From Rhodocollybia butyracea (lineage: Eukaryota; Basidiomycota; Agaricomycetes; Agaricales; Omphalotaceae): a DNA stretch of 64,000 nt. The stretch is taken from positions 1-64,000 of the forward strand of contig JADNRY010000157.1 of NCBI GenBank assembly GCA_015501585.1, written 5' to 3'. The notes beneath the pieces were generated by a model, which was given only the letters and a program-made list of their open reading frames with translations, was not told where the DNA came from and made no database searches. The translations under genes were made by a program, and so were the position numbers. Shown one piece after another: positions 35,261-46,362 of this stretch (positions within the stretch are counted from its first letter, which is position 1; each line of letters starts with the position of its first letter).

Positions 35261-36439
35261 AAGTACAGGTTCATTTGCTATTATTTGAAGGATTTTTACA
35301 GGATTTTGGGCCATTTTGAATGGATTTTGAGAAAGTTTGGTGGTCACACTGTTCACAAGTCAAAAAGACCTGTGACAGGGTGCTATGAACTGTTCATTGT
35401 CGACTGCTGTGACCCGTGACTGAACAAGTGGTCGAAATAGTACAGTAGATGAGTGTAAACTACACAACTTTTAACAGATATACAACGAACCAATAAATAC
35501 ACGTAGTGTCCAATGGAGTAGTCAAACATCGAGCTCCATACAACTAAACCCAATGAATACTATGTGCCGGGCAGTTCTTCAAGTTGTAGTAAACCCACCA
35601 TCCGTTGTATGTCACCGTGTAGTCATGGGCTCGGGTCGGGTTTGGGACATCAAAAGTCACCCCGTCCTGATCCATAGGAAAACTAGGACCTGCAGCACTC
35701 AGGTTTGGGTTTCGGGTTGGGTCACCTCCTACTTTTGTACCTTGTCAACTAGCCAAGATAATATAATAACAATGGCACGCGGCTGGGAATCTTATCTTTA
35801 TCGTTAACAATTTCGTTGTTATCAAGAGTTATCGCCGTTTCCCGCTGTTCCCGGCCCTTCTTCTTCGGTTTGATGGGATCGGGTTTTACCAATCGATTAT
35901 GGACTCGTAGAAACTGCTTATTATGTCCAACAGGAATTGTACCGTGTAAACTCGGAGCATACGGAAAATGCGGGACAAGCGGGATGATCGGATGAACGGA
36001 ACGAGATTGACAGATCACATGACTACATTAGTTGAACTTACCGCAGCACCAACACCACCAACCTACGCCGTTTCCTTACCCGTCAACACGACTGCTGCAA
36101 CTTCTGGCTTGAATCGTTAATTTCTGAGTGTAATGCTCAGCCCTCTCTGCCCCTTGTTCACCAAGAAGCCGTTTTCAAGTTTCAAACGTTGCCGTTGCTC
36201 TTACTCATGCGTCTCCATAGGGTCTCGAGCGTTCATGGCAATAAGTCTTTCTGAGTATGTCAAAGGTGCGCAGTTCACCCTATATCCTCTTGTCCATTGC
36301 TCACCAATCCCTTTCATTCCTCTGGCACTGGTGAACTCCGCTGGTGGCAGAATTGTCTTGACATAGTGCCAGCCACCATCGTGAGGCCGCTCAAGTCAGA
36401 CGCTAGGAATCGTTCTTCCCTTGATCACCGCTCCCGGTC
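35261..36439. other. Unidentified part of the palindrome arm
   Basis: Non-minisatellite DNA. It contains the terminus GTCGAAATAGTACAGTA (about 35433), also found at 44992-45006, which resembles the ends of 53864-54257. Frames at 35553-35807 and 35749-36018 (mirrored at 40362-40616 and 40151-40420) overlap on opposite strands and have no known domain. Confidence 0.5.
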
Positions 36440-37290
36440 CCTTAGCTCAACACCCAGCCTAGGCATCCTCATGTTTGTAGCGGCTGCACACCTGGTCTGG
36501 GCGTCATTGCTCATCGCTTTGCGCGCCAGTCCCAATCCCTTAGCTCAACACCCGGCCTAGGCATCCTCACATTTGTAGCAGCATGTTTGTAGTGGGACGT
36601 TCACAGTTTGCAGCAGAACACTCATAGCGGGACGCTCGCAGCAGAACATTCGTAGTGGAACGTTCGTAACAGATGCGCATGCGGTCCCTCAGCTCAACCA
36701 CCCAGCCTAGGCATCCTCATGTTCATAGCGGCTGCGCATCCGGTCTGGGCGTCATCGCTCAACACATTTGTAACAGGTGCGCCCCACCTCCAGTCTTTTA
36801 GCTCAACACCCAGTCTAGGCATCCTCATGTTCATACCAGAACATTTGTAGTGGAACGTTCGTAGCAGATGCGCGTGCGGTCCCTTAGCTCAACAGCCGGT
36901 CTGGGCGCCATCACTCTTCATGTTCATGGCAGGTGCGTGCAGCCTCTAGTCCCTTATCCTCACGTTTGTAGCGGATGCACATGTGATTGCTTAGCTCAAT
37001 GCCCGGTCTGGCCGCCATCACTCTTCATGTTCGTAGCAGGTGTGTGCCGCTTCTAGTCCCTTAGCTTAACGCCCGGCCAAGGCATCCTCACATCTGTAGC
37101 GGATGCATGCGCAGTCTGGGCGGCATCACTCATCGTATTTGGGCGTGCGCCACTCCCGGTCGGTAGCTCAACACCCGGCCTAGGCATCCCCACGTTCATA
37201 GCCGATTGCTCACAGTCCTCCCTTAGCTCAACGCCCGGTCTGGGCATCATCACTCATCACCTTTGTAGACGACGTACGCCGCGCTCGGTC
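36440..37290. repeat. GC-rich minisatellite, left arm
   Basis: Irregular tandem repeats of TTAGCTCAACACCCGGCCTA, GGCATCCTCATGTTCATAGC and GCGCATGCGGTCCC-like words, with unit lengths varying from about 60 to 110 bp. Mirror at about 38880-39730. Confidence 0.75.
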
Positions 37291-37499
37291 CCTTAGTTTG
37301 CTCTAGTGAGTGGTGAGATTTTCTCACACCTTTAACGAGACCACAACCACTGAACTTGTGAGATAAGTAAGTCAAGTTTCACTTTAATTTCACTCTGGAC
37401 CTTCTTTTCAAGTAGGTAATTGGGGATAAGTAGTAGTTTATGTAGTAAATATATTTCTATCGCTATTCCTATTACCGAACCCTTCAGAAGCAATTGAAA

Positions 37500-38030
37500 A
37501 CCATCAAAGTGATGGTGTAAGACACCCCAAATGATTGTCCAAGACACTTAGAAAGAGTGTCCGAGGCAGTTCAAATGATTGTTCCAGGCACTCAGAGTGA
37601 TTGATAGACAATCCCAATGATTGTCTGAAGACACTGCGACCCATTACCAAAAACAATCATTTAGACTGTCCTGAACAGTCAATATGAGTGTTTCATACTA
37701 TCATTTGGAGTGTTTTTGACAATCATTTAGATAGCCCAAAACTGTTATATAGAGTGGTTCAGACTATCATATTGAAAGGTTAGGACAATCATTGAAAGTA
37801 GTTCAGACAACCTTAATGAGTGATTTAGACAATCAATATAAAGGTATAAGACAATTTTTTTGAGTAAACTGGACAATCAATAAGATTGACTCAAACAATC
37901 AATATAAAGGTATAAGACAATCTTTCTGAGTACACTGGACAATCATTAAGAATGGTTCAAACAATCAATAAGAGTGCAAGACAATCATTTAGATTGTGTT
38001 TTGGACAATCAAATTAATTGTTTTTCCTTC
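37500..38030. repeat. 22-bp minisatellite, left arm
   Basis: Tandem 22-bp units such as AGTGTTTTTGACAATCATTT and variants with GACAATCAATA or GACTATCATA. It runs up to the central GGACATGTCC palindrome. The same array occurs at 38142-38670 (mirror) and at 49340-49590. Confidence 0.8.
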
Positions 38031-38141
38031 CCCTTAGTGAGGCAGAGTAGGTCATGTCCTAGGTGAAGTAGGACATGTCCTACTCTGCCTGGGACATGTC
38101 CTACTTCACCTAGGACATGACCTACTCTGCCTCACTAAGGG

Positions 38142-38670
38142 GAAGGAAAAACAATTAATTTGATTGTCCAAAACACAATCTAAATGATTGTCTTGCACTC
38201 TTATTGATTGTTTGAACCATTCTTAATGATTGTCCAGTGTACTCAGAAAGATTGTCTTATACCTTTATATTGATTGTTTGAGTCAATCTTATTGATTGTC
38301 CAGTTTACTCAAAAAAATTGTCTTATACCTTTATATTGATTGTCTAAATCACTCATTAAGGTTGTCTGAACTACTTTCAATGATTGTCCTAACCTTTCAA
38401 TATGATAGTCTGAACCACTCTATATAACAGTTTTGGGCTATCTAAATGATTGTCAAAAACACTCCAAATGATAGTATGAAACACTCATATTGACTGTTCA
38501 GGACAGTCTAAATGATTGTTTTTGGTAATGGGTCGCAGTGTCTTCAGACAATCATTGGGATTGTCTATCAATCACTCTGAGTGCCTGGAACAATCATTTG
38601 AACTGCCTCGGACACTCTTTCTAAGTGTCTTGGACAATCATTTGGGTGTCTTACACCATCACTTTGATGG
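38142..38670. repeat. 22-bp minisatellite, right arm
   Basis: Mirror of 37500-38030; units read GATTGTCAAAAACACTCCAA and similar in this orientation. Confidence 0.8.
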
Positions 38671-38879
38671 TTTTCAATTGCTTCTGAAGGGTTCGGTAAT
38701 AGGAATAGCGATAGAAATATATTTACTACATAAACTACTACTTATCCCCAATTACCTACTTGAAAAGAAGGTCCAGAGTGAAATTAAAGTGAAACTTGAC
38801 TTACTTATCTCACAAGTTCAGTGGTTGTGGTCTCGTTAAAGGTGTGAGAAAATCTCACCACTCACTAGAGCAAACTAAG

Positions 38880-39730
38880 GGACCGAGCGCGGCGTACGTC
38901 GTCTACAAAGGTGATGAGTGATGATGCCCAGACCGGGCGTTGAGCTAAGGAGGACTGTGAGCAATCGGCTATGAACGTGGGGATGCCTAGGCCGGGTGTT
39001 GAGCTACCGACCGGGAGTGGCGCACGCCCAAATACGATGAGTGATGCCGCCCAGACTGCGCATGCATCCGCTACAGATGTGAGGATGCCTTGGCCGGGCG
39101 TTAAGCTAAGGGACTAGAAGCGGCACACACCTGCTACGAACATGAAGAGTGATGGCGGCCAGACCGGGCATTGAGCTAAGCAATCACATGTGCATCCGCT
39201 ACAAACGTGAGGATAAGGGACTAGAGGCTGCACGCACCTGCCATGAACATGAAGAGTGATGGCGCCCAGACCGGCTGTTGAGCTAAGGGACCGCACGCGC
39301 ATCTGCTACGAACGTTCCACTACAAATGTTCTGGTATGAACATGAGGATGCCTAGACTGGGTGTTGAGCTAAAAGACTGGAGGTGGGGCGCACCTGTTAC
39401 AAATGTGTTGAGCGATGACGCCCAGACCGGATGCGCAGCCGCTATGAACATGAGGATGCCTAGGCTGGGTGGTTGAGCTGAGGGACCGCATGCGCATCTG
39501 TTACGAACGTTCCACTACGAATGTTCTGCTGCGAGCGTCCCGCTATGAGTGTTCTGCTGCAAACTGTGAACGTCCCACTACAAACATGCTGCTACAAATG
39601 TGAGGATGCCTAGGCCGGGTGTTGAGCTAAGGGATTGGGACTGGCGCGCAAAGCGATGAGCAATGACGCCCAGACCAGGTGTGCAGCCGCTACAAACATG
39701 AGGATGCCTAGGCTGGGTGTTGAGCTAAGG
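38880..39730. repeat. GC-rich minisatellite, right arm
   Basis: Mirror of 36440-37290; words such as GAGGATGCCTAGGCCGGGTG followed by TTGAGCTAAGGGACCG recur. Confidence 0.75.
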
Positions 39731-40909
39731 GACCGGGAGCGGTGATCAAGGGAAGAACGATTCCTAGCGTCTGACTTGAGCGGCCTCACGATGGTGGCTG
39801 GCACTATGTCAAGACAATTCTGCCACCAGCGGAGTTCACCAGTGCCAGAGGAATGAAAGGGATTGGTGAGCAATGGACAAGAGGATATAGGGTGAACTGC
39901 GCACCTTTGACATACTCAGAAAGACTTATTGCCATGAACGCTCGAGACCCTATGGAGACGCATGAGTAAGAGCAACGGCAACGTTTGAAACTTGAAAACG
40001 GCTTCTTGGTGAACAAGGGCAGAGAGGGCTGAGCATTACACTCAGAAATTAACGATTCAAGCCAGAAGTTGCAGCAGTCGTGTTGACGGGTAAGGAAACG
40101 GCGTAGGTTGGTGGTGTTGGTGCTGCGGTAAGTTCAACTAATGTAGTCATGTGATCTGTCAATCTCGTTCCGTTCATCCGATCATCCCGCTTGTCCCGCA
40201 TTTTCCGTATGCTCCGAGTTTACACGGTACAATTCCTGTTGGACATAATAAGCAGTTTCTACGAGTCCATAATCGATTGGTAAAACCCGATCCCATCAAA
40301 CCGAAGAAGAAGGGCCGGGAACAGCGGGAAACGGCGATAACTCTTGATAACAACGAAATTGTTAACGATAAAGATAAGATTCCCAGCCGCGTGCCATTGT
40401 TATTATATTATCTTGGCTAGTTGACAAGGTACAAAAGTAGGAGGTGACCCAACCCGAAACCCAAACCTGAGTGCTGCAGGTCCTAGTTTTCCTATGGATC
40501 AGGACGGGGTGACTTTTGATGTCCCAAACCCGACCCGAGCCCATGACTACACGGTGACATACAACGGATGGTGGGTTTACTACAACTTGAAGAACTGCCC
40601 GGCACATAGTATTCATTGGGTTTAGTTGTATGGAGCTCGATGTTTGACTACTCCATTGGACACTACGTGTATTTATTGGTTCGTTGTATATCTGTTAAAA
40701 GTTGTGTAGTTTACACTCATCTACTGTACTATTTCGACCACTTGTTCAGTCACGGGTCACAGCAGTCGACAATGAACAGTTCATAGCACCCTGTCACAGG
40801 TCTTTTTGACTTGTGAACAGTGTGACCACCAAACTTTCTCAAAATCCATTCAAAATGGCCCAAAATCCTGAAACAATCCTTCAAATAATAGCAAATGAAC
40901 CTGTACTTG

Positions 40910-41076
40910 TGTAACGCCTCCACCTCTCCATAATCACCACTGACCGTATCCGGCGATATGGTCATCCTAGACGCCGCCGATAGACCAAACGGTCTATCTT
41001 ATCATATAATAAATCCGTTACTATAAGTATCGTACAATTACTTAAGAGTCTAGTTAGTCTTTTACACCGTTGTACA
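40910..41076 (+). mobile_element. Solo LTR of the gag-only family, right arm
   Basis: 167 bp, TGTAACGCCTCC to CCGTTGTACA, with the small hairpin GATAGACC-AAAC-GGTCTATC inside. Same orientation and family as 44555-44740. It abuts a foldback MITE, so no target duplication can be checked. It could once have been the 5' LTR of the gag locus at 42298-44740, now separated by later rearrangement. Confidence 0.82.
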
Positions 41077-41436
41077 TCAGGAAAAGCCATTTTTGCCTAG
41101 GTGACCTCAGAGTGGCCTAAAGCAAACTAGGTGACCTATGAATCCTATGGCATCCTAGGAATTTGGGCTCGTCCCTTGCCAGTCAAGGCTCTTGAGGATT
41201 CCCTAGGGTATCCTAGGCAAGCCTAGGTTTGCCCAGGTTTGCCCAGGTGTTCCCCAGGTGTTCCCCAGGAGCACCTGGGCAAACCTGGGCAGACCTAGGC
41301 TTGCCTGGGGAATCCTCAAGAGCCTTGATTGGCAAGGGACAAGCCCAAATTCCTAGGATGCCATAGGATTCATAGGTCACCTAGTTTGCTTTAGGCCACT
41401 CTGGGGTCACCTAGGCAAAAATGGCTTTTCCTGATG
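41075..41436. mobile_element. Foldback MITE CATCAGGAAAAGCC, copy in right arm
   Basis: Mirror of 34734-35095. Confidence 0.88.
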
Positions 41437-41938
41437 AAAGGATCACCCTTATCCATCACAATCTGCATGTTATATCAAGCAATCTTTAGACTCACCTCAT
41501 TGATTTCCTTTTATGGACATACAGCTTTGGCCTCATCCACTACAATCAAAGGTCATCCAAAAAAACATTTTCCCCATAATGTTATGCTTTTGCCTCTCCC
41601 AGTCACTCCATCCTATGCCCCTTCAGCTTGCCCAATTTACTTACCAGGCCCTAAGGTCATTCCTCATGCTCCCAGAGCATGCTTCATCTCTGTACCCTCC
41701 CTGGGCATGCTCTAACTCCCCCCAGGGCATGCCCCAACCCATTCCAGATCATGTCCTAATCTACCCTTGGACATGTCCTAGTGCCCAGGACATGTCCTAA
41801 CCCCCCCAGGACATTCGTTCTTTTTAGTCAGGTCATTGGCACAAAAATGTAGACTAACAAGAAGGAAAATTTAGTTGCCTAAAGTGGTGGGGTGATGCCG
41901 TCTGATGAAGAAAGATCTTCTTCATCAAGAAACAGCAA

Positions 41939-42300
41939 CATCAGGAAAAGCCATTTTTGCCTAGGTGACCCCAGAGTGGCCTAAAGCAAACTAGGTGACC
42001 TATGAATCCTATGGCATCCTAGGAATTTGGGCTTGTCCCTTGCCAGTCAAGGCTCTTGAGGATTCCCTAGGCAAGCCTAGGTTTGCCCAGGTTTGCCCAG
42101 GTGCTCCTGGGGAACACCTGGGGAACACCTGGGCAAACCTGGGCAAACCTAGGCTTGCCTAGGATACCCTAGGGAAACCTCAATAGCCTTGACTGGCAAG
42201 GGACGAGCCCAAATTCCTAGGATGCCATAGGATTCATAGGTCACCTAGTTTGCTTTAGGCCACTCTGGGGTCACCTAGGCAAAAATGGCTTTTCCTGATG
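41939..42300. mobile_element. Foldback MITE CATCAGGAAAAGCC, separate copy outside the palindrome
   Basis: A complete 362-bp copy in the DNA just right of the palindrome, very similar to the arm copies. It directly abuts the first open codons of the gag remnant, whose apparent ATG (42298) lies in the MITE end, so it marks the break of the 5' part of gag. Confidence 0.87.
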
Positions 42301-44214
42301 AATAGAATCGTATTGCACAATGCAGCACCATCTGTTCCTACCGAGGCAAACAACTCGGTACGCCAATGGCGTGAGACTGTGCCCAAGGCACCGTCAGTCC
42401 AACAATCACTGTTGGACGAACAGTATTCACAAGGGATGACCAAGTCACCCCGTCATGTTCCTGTATTCCGACAGGAATATGCACCAGTGTCAGTAACTAT
42501 ACCGACAAACATCTACACATCCCGCATGAGACAGAGTCCCAATGCGGAGGCAGCATCTATGACACTGCGAGGTCCCAGGCCATTACCGGTGACCAAATCT
42601 TGCTCACCACAAAGCGCGGTGAACATTAAAAGTGAACCGAAGCTACCTCGTAACTTCAATCAGGTAGTAGTGATACCACCACAGGAAAGTACAATGTACT
42701 TCCCTACTGCAAGGGCGCCAATGGTACCCAATATTATTACACCTCCTGTAGTTGTACCAAACACTACTGGAAATCATTCCAGTAACGGACCGCAACACGG
42801 TACCCTTCCGGTAGTTCCTACTACCATATCCATCGCCCCAGCGACACAAAGTGTTGCCCCTCCGGTGATTTTACATTCCACCCGCTGAGTCCTTTCCAGG
42901 ACCAAGCAATAATGCCGGAGCAAAAGCGCCTAGCAAAAAATCCCGTGAAGGGGGAGGAAGCACAAGAGTGCTAAATCCAAAGGCCGCAAACGCAGCCCAT
43001 GGTCAGATGAATCATCGGACCCAAGTGACACTGAGTCAAATACTGACTGATTGTCTAATGCCTCTTGGCTAGACAAATTTGCTACCCGCAAGGGTAAAAT
43101 TACTAAAAATGAGCAGCGTAAATTACTGCGCTCACTTGCATCTAAAATGCGAGAAACAACAGGTGACGACAAACGTCGTTCCCGATGGAAACACAAGAAC
43201 AAATTCGAGATAAGGTAGGGAATCCTATCCCTCCCATTGAGAGCCGTAAAGCTCTTAAAGTTCCATCTCCGGAGGTCTATGACGGATCTCCGGATGTCGA
43301 TGTCTTTGAGCGGTGGCTAATGTCACTTCTCCAATGGATGGTAGTCAACCGCATGTGCGGTGACGATTACGATGCTACACGGACTGCCGTGCTTGGCATG
43401 TTTCTACAGGGCAAAGCCCTTGACTTGTATAACGACGAAGTCGCTGGTATATGTTGGATAATAAAATAGAACACGATATTACCACTCGGGATAATATATA
43501 GCACAACGGCAGAATAAAGTGAAAAGCACAATATATTCCGTTTGCCCCCTACAGCACTGAGAGAGGGGCAATCGGATGAGGTAGCGTATATCTAGCTACT
43601 GCTTATATACTGGTAATGGGGGTGATAGGAAATAAGTACGTGTAAGTACGTGTCAATAATGAGTGTGGGATAACTATGAGCTTGATCAATCATAACAATG
43701 ATACTGATATCTGCTGATATCCAACAGTATACACCGCACTGTTCTTAAGTGGACATTTGAAGGCACCATTATTGGTGTATTTGATCGTTGCATCCAAGCA
43801 ACGACCATTCATCAAGCTGCACGGCAGTTTGACCTTATTGAGTATTCACCCGATACGGGTGTGAGGGATTATTATTCCTCACTTACACGATGGGCATCAC
43901 GGATGCTCCAAACACCGGATGATGCAACAATGCGGAAACGGTTCATTGAGGGATTACCCTTCAATATTATCAGGCAACTCACAAACGAGGGGATCGTTCC
44001 GGAGTATGCCAAATTAAAAGTGATGGTCAGAGCCGTCGCGCGCATTGAGGACCACACGGCCCTCACTAACTATTATGTCTCATCTAGGAATAGAGATGAC
44101 GAACAATCATCGGAATACCCCAATGAATCAGATACTGAGAACATTGGATATGTTCTTGAGCCTATTGAGGAGGACACCTCCTTAAAAATTGGAAAGGATA
44201 AACCTTCCAAATAA
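42298..44214 (+). pseudogene. gag: Gag of a short-LTR retrotransposon, broken and LTR-interrupted
   Basis: The N-terminal part (42298-42888) is Pro/Ser/Thr-rich without motifs. Then a basic segment in a shifted frame (KSAKSKGRKRSPWSDESSD, stop, LDKFATRKGKITKNEQRKLL) and from 43185 a capsid-like region: VPSPEVYDGSPDVDVFERWL, MFLQGKALDLYND and, after the inserted LTR, LTRWASRMLQTPDDATMRKR followed by FIEGLP, the pattern of Ty3/Gypsy-type Gag. Removing 43452-43731 (LTR plus one target copy) keeps the capsid frame open. The C terminus is acidic and ends at 44214 with no zinc knuckle, protease or polymerase after it. Dead because of at least one stop, frame changes and the insertion. Confidence 0.78.
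43452..43726. mobile_element. Solo LTR inserted in gag, target duplication GTATA
   Basis: 275 bp starting TGTTGGATAATAAAAT and ending GCTGATATCCAACA. GTATA flanks it on both sides (43447-43451 and 43727-43731). TGTTGGATA / TATCCAACA are inverted LTR tips as in Copia elements. The insertion postdates the gag element. Confidence 0.92.
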
Positions 44215-44542
44215 ATTATTATTGGATTCAGACGCCCAGGTAATATGCCTTACCTGGGCATTGCTACTTATTCTCAAGTCGGATTCTCACTGAGAATCCC
44301 CCTCAAGCACTACTCGGAAACTTCCGAGTCTGCGCGTTGAACATTCGGACATTTCCGAATCAAATCATGCTCTAGTGGTACGCCCCACTATCGTTTGATT
44401 CGGACAAGTCCGAAAATCTGATGCGCCGCATCAATTAATCCCGTACTTGATGCGGGATCATTCTATGTTAAACCAAATTAAAAATGGTTTGGATGGTGAT
44501 GATGTCATTACCATTTTCAATTCACATCCCTGATGTTAATCT
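44215..44542 (+). other. Hairpin array between gag stop and polypurine tract
   Basis: At least nine short inverted repeats lie head to tail: GCCCAGGTAA (44234-44259), GGATTCTC (44281-44299), ACTCGGAA (44312-44329), ATTCGGA (44343-44360), TAGTGG (44373-44390) inside an 11-bp stem TCCGAATCAAA (44354-44404), TTCGGAC (44399-44414), TGATGCG (44419-44433), ATCCCG (44438-44458), AAACCA (44470-44490) and ATGGTGATGA (44493-44514, one G-T pair). No coding frame. Function unknown; position in the element RNA just upstream of the 3' LTR suggests a structured RNA region. Confidence 0.7.
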
Positions 44543-44554
44543 GGTGGGGGAGGG
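44543..44554 (+). promoter_or_regulatory. Polypurine tract
   Basis: GGTGGGGGAGGG ends exactly one base before the LTR. In LTR retrotransposons such a tract primes plus-strand DNA synthesis. Its presence supports the orientation and the 3' LTR call. Confidence 0.8.
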
Positions 44555-44740
44555 TGTAACGCCTCCGCCTCTCCATAATCACCACTGACCGTATCCGGCG
44601 ATATGGTCATCCTAGACGCCGCCGATAGACCAAACGGTCTATCTTATCATTCTATTTATTATTAATTATATAATAAATCCGTTACTATAAGTATCGTACG
44701 ATTACTTAAGAGTCTAGTTAGTCTTTTACACCGTCGTACA
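44555..44740 (+). mobile_element. 3' LTR of the gag-only element
   Basis: 186 bp, TGTAACGCCTCCGCCTCTCC to CACCGTCGTACA, thus TG...CA. Preceded by the polypurine tract. Same family as the solo LTRs in both palindrome arms. Internal hairpin GATAGACC-AAAC-GGTCTATC. The matching 5' LTR is not present next to the gag remnant. Confidence 0.88.
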
Positions 44741-45765
44741 CACAATAGTATCCTATTTGTCGTATTCACCGGTGTTCTTAAGGACTTTGCCCATAGGGCG
44801 CGTTATAACTTGTGAATTGGAGTTGAACCCCCTTCAGCTACATTGTGCTACAAATGTGTTATACTACTAAATGGACCAAGAAATCACGTCATATCTGAAC
44901 TGTTCACCCCATGGTAACAGGTCCCCAGCAACTGTGAACACTTGACATTCTGAACAGGGCCTGTCACAGGTCACAGGCCGTGAACAAATGGTCGAAATAG
45001 TACAGTAATTGTTGGGTGAGTCTTACGTCTCCCTTTCCACTCATGCCATCTTCACCCCTCGGGTCACAAGTAGAATTGGCAGGCTCCTCTCCACCCCTCG
45101 GGTTGAAAGTGAGATGCCTTGGAACGGGTCTACCTTTGCATATGTTTACATGCAAAAGATGATGTTCCGGAGTCACTCCCCAAGACTTAAACAACAAAAT
45201 TAACGGCAACATGATCTAACCCTCGTCGCACGTCCTTTTCCTCCAACCGCGACAACTGAGCTTCCCTTACTTTTGTACTCGTCACTCTGCCAGTTTGTAC
45301 ATCTCCTTGTTTTGCATCCCCCCAGCATTCCATGCTCTTTCCTGTATCCGACTTTATTTAAAAATAGTTCTTTCACGGTTATCCTATTACATCTTGATAG
45401 TTACCCACCTTGTATTGAGTTGTACACTCATTGGTCTCCTCACGCCTTGTCCTGCTCTGTCACTTAGCACTGTTGGATCTGCAACAGTTATTTTTTCACG
45501 AAAACCATCTATTCTCGCGCCAAGCACACATTAAGAAATGTTCACTTAGTAGTCTCGTACCTGGCAAACATCTGGACATATGATTCAACCATGTTACAAA
45601 CAAGACTACAGAGCGTAGGTAATGGGCTCAGCCAATGGCTTATAAGTCACAAATATGGAGATAGTACATTGATGATTGCTCCATGTAACACATCCAAATT
45701 TCAAAATGGCATGCCACTGAATTGATGACTACTAATGGAAAATCCTTTGGAAGGTACAATGGACC
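44741..45765. other. No gene; relic of a TIR element
   Basis: 44890-45006 contains CTGAACTGTTCACCCCATGG, TGTGAACACTTGACATTC and GGTCGAAATAGTACAGTA, like the segment at 35345-35450 in the palindrome. Frames on both strands at 44964-45534 overlap and have no domain. Confidence 0.45.
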
Positions 45766-46362
45766 TTAGGGCTCTGCACCGTACCGTATACCGTATACGG
45801 TTACGGCCGTATTATTTACGGTGCCATACGGCTTACGGTTGAGCCGTATTCGTATTGTAAACTAGAGTTCCATGGGCCTGACGGTACGGTAGCCGTAAAA
45901 GTACGGCCGTAATACGGCAATATCGGATACGGTACTAGTAAGAGCAAAATCGTAGTTTGACAGTCTTTATTTGGCTACAGTCGAGACTACAATGGCTGGG
46001 AATACTCTCATATGTGGTATAATTAATTATTTCTTTCTCACAATAGGGAATATAACCGGGTATTGGGACCTGATGAGAAGTTCCGGAGATGCCGGCAGTC
46101 CGGGTTCGTCTCAAGGTGACTCTTACCTAGTTATTAAGAGATATGTACAGTTCAAAAAGGATGTTAATCTGAGAGATAGTTTACTTGATCAAATGAAATA
46201 CATTGGGAGCCAGGCTATTTACTCAGTTTATCTGGTAGACCGTATTTACGGCTGTAACGGCCGTCAAAATACGCTCTATACGGCTATCTACCGTACCGTG
46301 GGCTGTACCGTATCAAGAAGCTTGAGGGGCTTATACGGTACAGTTCCGGTGGAGAGCCCTAA
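45766..46362. mobile_element. hAT-like MITE with TTAGGGCTCTGCACCG ends and CCGTA repeats
   Basis: Left end TTAGGGCTCTGCACCGTACC; right end is the inverted TTAGGGCTCTCCACCGG. Subterminal DNA is full of CCGTA/TACGG words on both sides (45780-45940 and 46240-46345). Such ends with subterminal repeats are usual for hAT-related non-autonomous elements. An exact 8-bp target duplication was not found. The 155-codon frame 45971-46438 crosses the element and has no domain. Confidence 0.75.

Larger units (their letters stand above)
34270..41900. repeat. Giant palindrome (foldback element 2), arms about 3.81 kb
   Basis: 34270-38080 is the reverse complement of 38092-41900 (x pairs with 76170-76172 minus x); the shift of two shows only tiny indels. 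The centre is the 11-nt TACTCTGCCTG between AGGTGAAGTAGGACATGTCC and its exact inverse. Outer ends are CGGCATCACCCCACCACTTT and its inverse, followed by unrelated DNA. The arms are not strictly identical: near 35290 TTTTTACAG faces TGTTTCAG in the other arm. Modules in each arm: GGACATGTCC repeats, foldback MITE, solo LTR, unidentified sequence, GC-rich minisatellite and 22-bp minisatellite. Paired open frames are mirror images; no gene with a known domain was seen. Confidence 0.95.

Noticed and set aside
34370..41800. Mirrored pairs of open frames (for example 34370-34657 with 41513-41800, 36297-36560 with 39610-39873)
   Set aside because: They are the same DNA read in both palindrome arms; they lie in repeats, overlap on both strands and have no domain.
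43185..44214. Possible complete gypsy element with pol
   Set aside because: No protease, reverse transcriptase, RNase H or integrase motif in any frame between gag and the polypurine tract.
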